Source: Armatimonadota bacterium (GTDB taxonomy: Bacteria; Armatimonadota; SYMT01). Taken from it: 5,580 nt of DNA. The DNA lies in contig JAJFMS010000290.1 of NCBI GenBank assembly GCA_020696885.1, forward strand, positions 1-5,580, in the 5' to 3' direction. A program made the position numbers and the translations under genes. The notes under the pieces are model-generated. The model ran no database searches, had not been told where the DNA came from, and saw only the letters and a list, made by a program, of their open reading frames with translations. Below, one piece after another: positions 5,580 through 5,580 of the stretch (positions within the stretch are counted from its first letter, which is position 1; each line of letters begins with the position of its first letter).

Positions 5580-5580
5580 T

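Overview
The window is GC-rich bacterial DNA with strong G/C preference at third codon positions. It holds three intact plus-strand genes, one broken minus-strand gene, and three gene-poor stretches. The protein types (CBS-containing site-2 protease, group III-like phosphofructokinase, membrane GGDEF/HD-GYP protein, a VOC remnant) and a 'GTCATCCTGAG'-type intergenic motif would suit a GC-rich environmental Gram-negative lineage such as Gemmatimonadota. That placement is an impression, not a measurement.

Positions 1-2400: a membrane zinc protease of the M50B / site-2 protease family with two C-terminal CBS domains (76-1254) is followed after 22 nt by a 6-phosphofructokinase (1277-2374) with a clear Shine-Dalgarno. 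The two probably form an operon whose promoter lies outside or at the very left of the window. A hairpin folds across the phosphofructokinase stop codon.

Positions 2375-3230: no intact gene. On the minus strand there is a decayed VOC/glyoxalase-like gene (2663-2882). It keeps a perfect Shine-Dalgarno, start and C-terminus, but the middle of the domain is missing and the reading frame changes. Beside it lie a possible second coding remnant (2375-2571) and a motif reminiscent of dispersed intergenic repeats. The stretch looks like a site of deletion and gene decay. From about 2896 to 3211 nothing is recognised.

Positions 3212-5267: a putative promoter, a folded 5' leader and a strong Shine-Dalgarno precede a 638-residue protein (GTG start) with two N-terminal membrane segments, a GAF-like domain, an intact GGDEF diguanylate cyclase domain with I-site, and an intact HD-GYP phosphodiesterase domain. 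It should both make and break cyclic di-GMP. A hairpin follows its stop codon.

Positions 5268-5580: no coding sequence, but the right-hand part (5360-5579) is unusually rich in complementary segments. Several consecutive hairpins are enclosed by a possible closing stem whose 3' strand is also one arm of a 34-bp imperfect inverted repeat reaching the window edge. This alternative-pairing layout resembles a riboswitch or attenuator, or the end of a small mobile element. It matches no RNA family I can name with confidence and is the most interesting item here.
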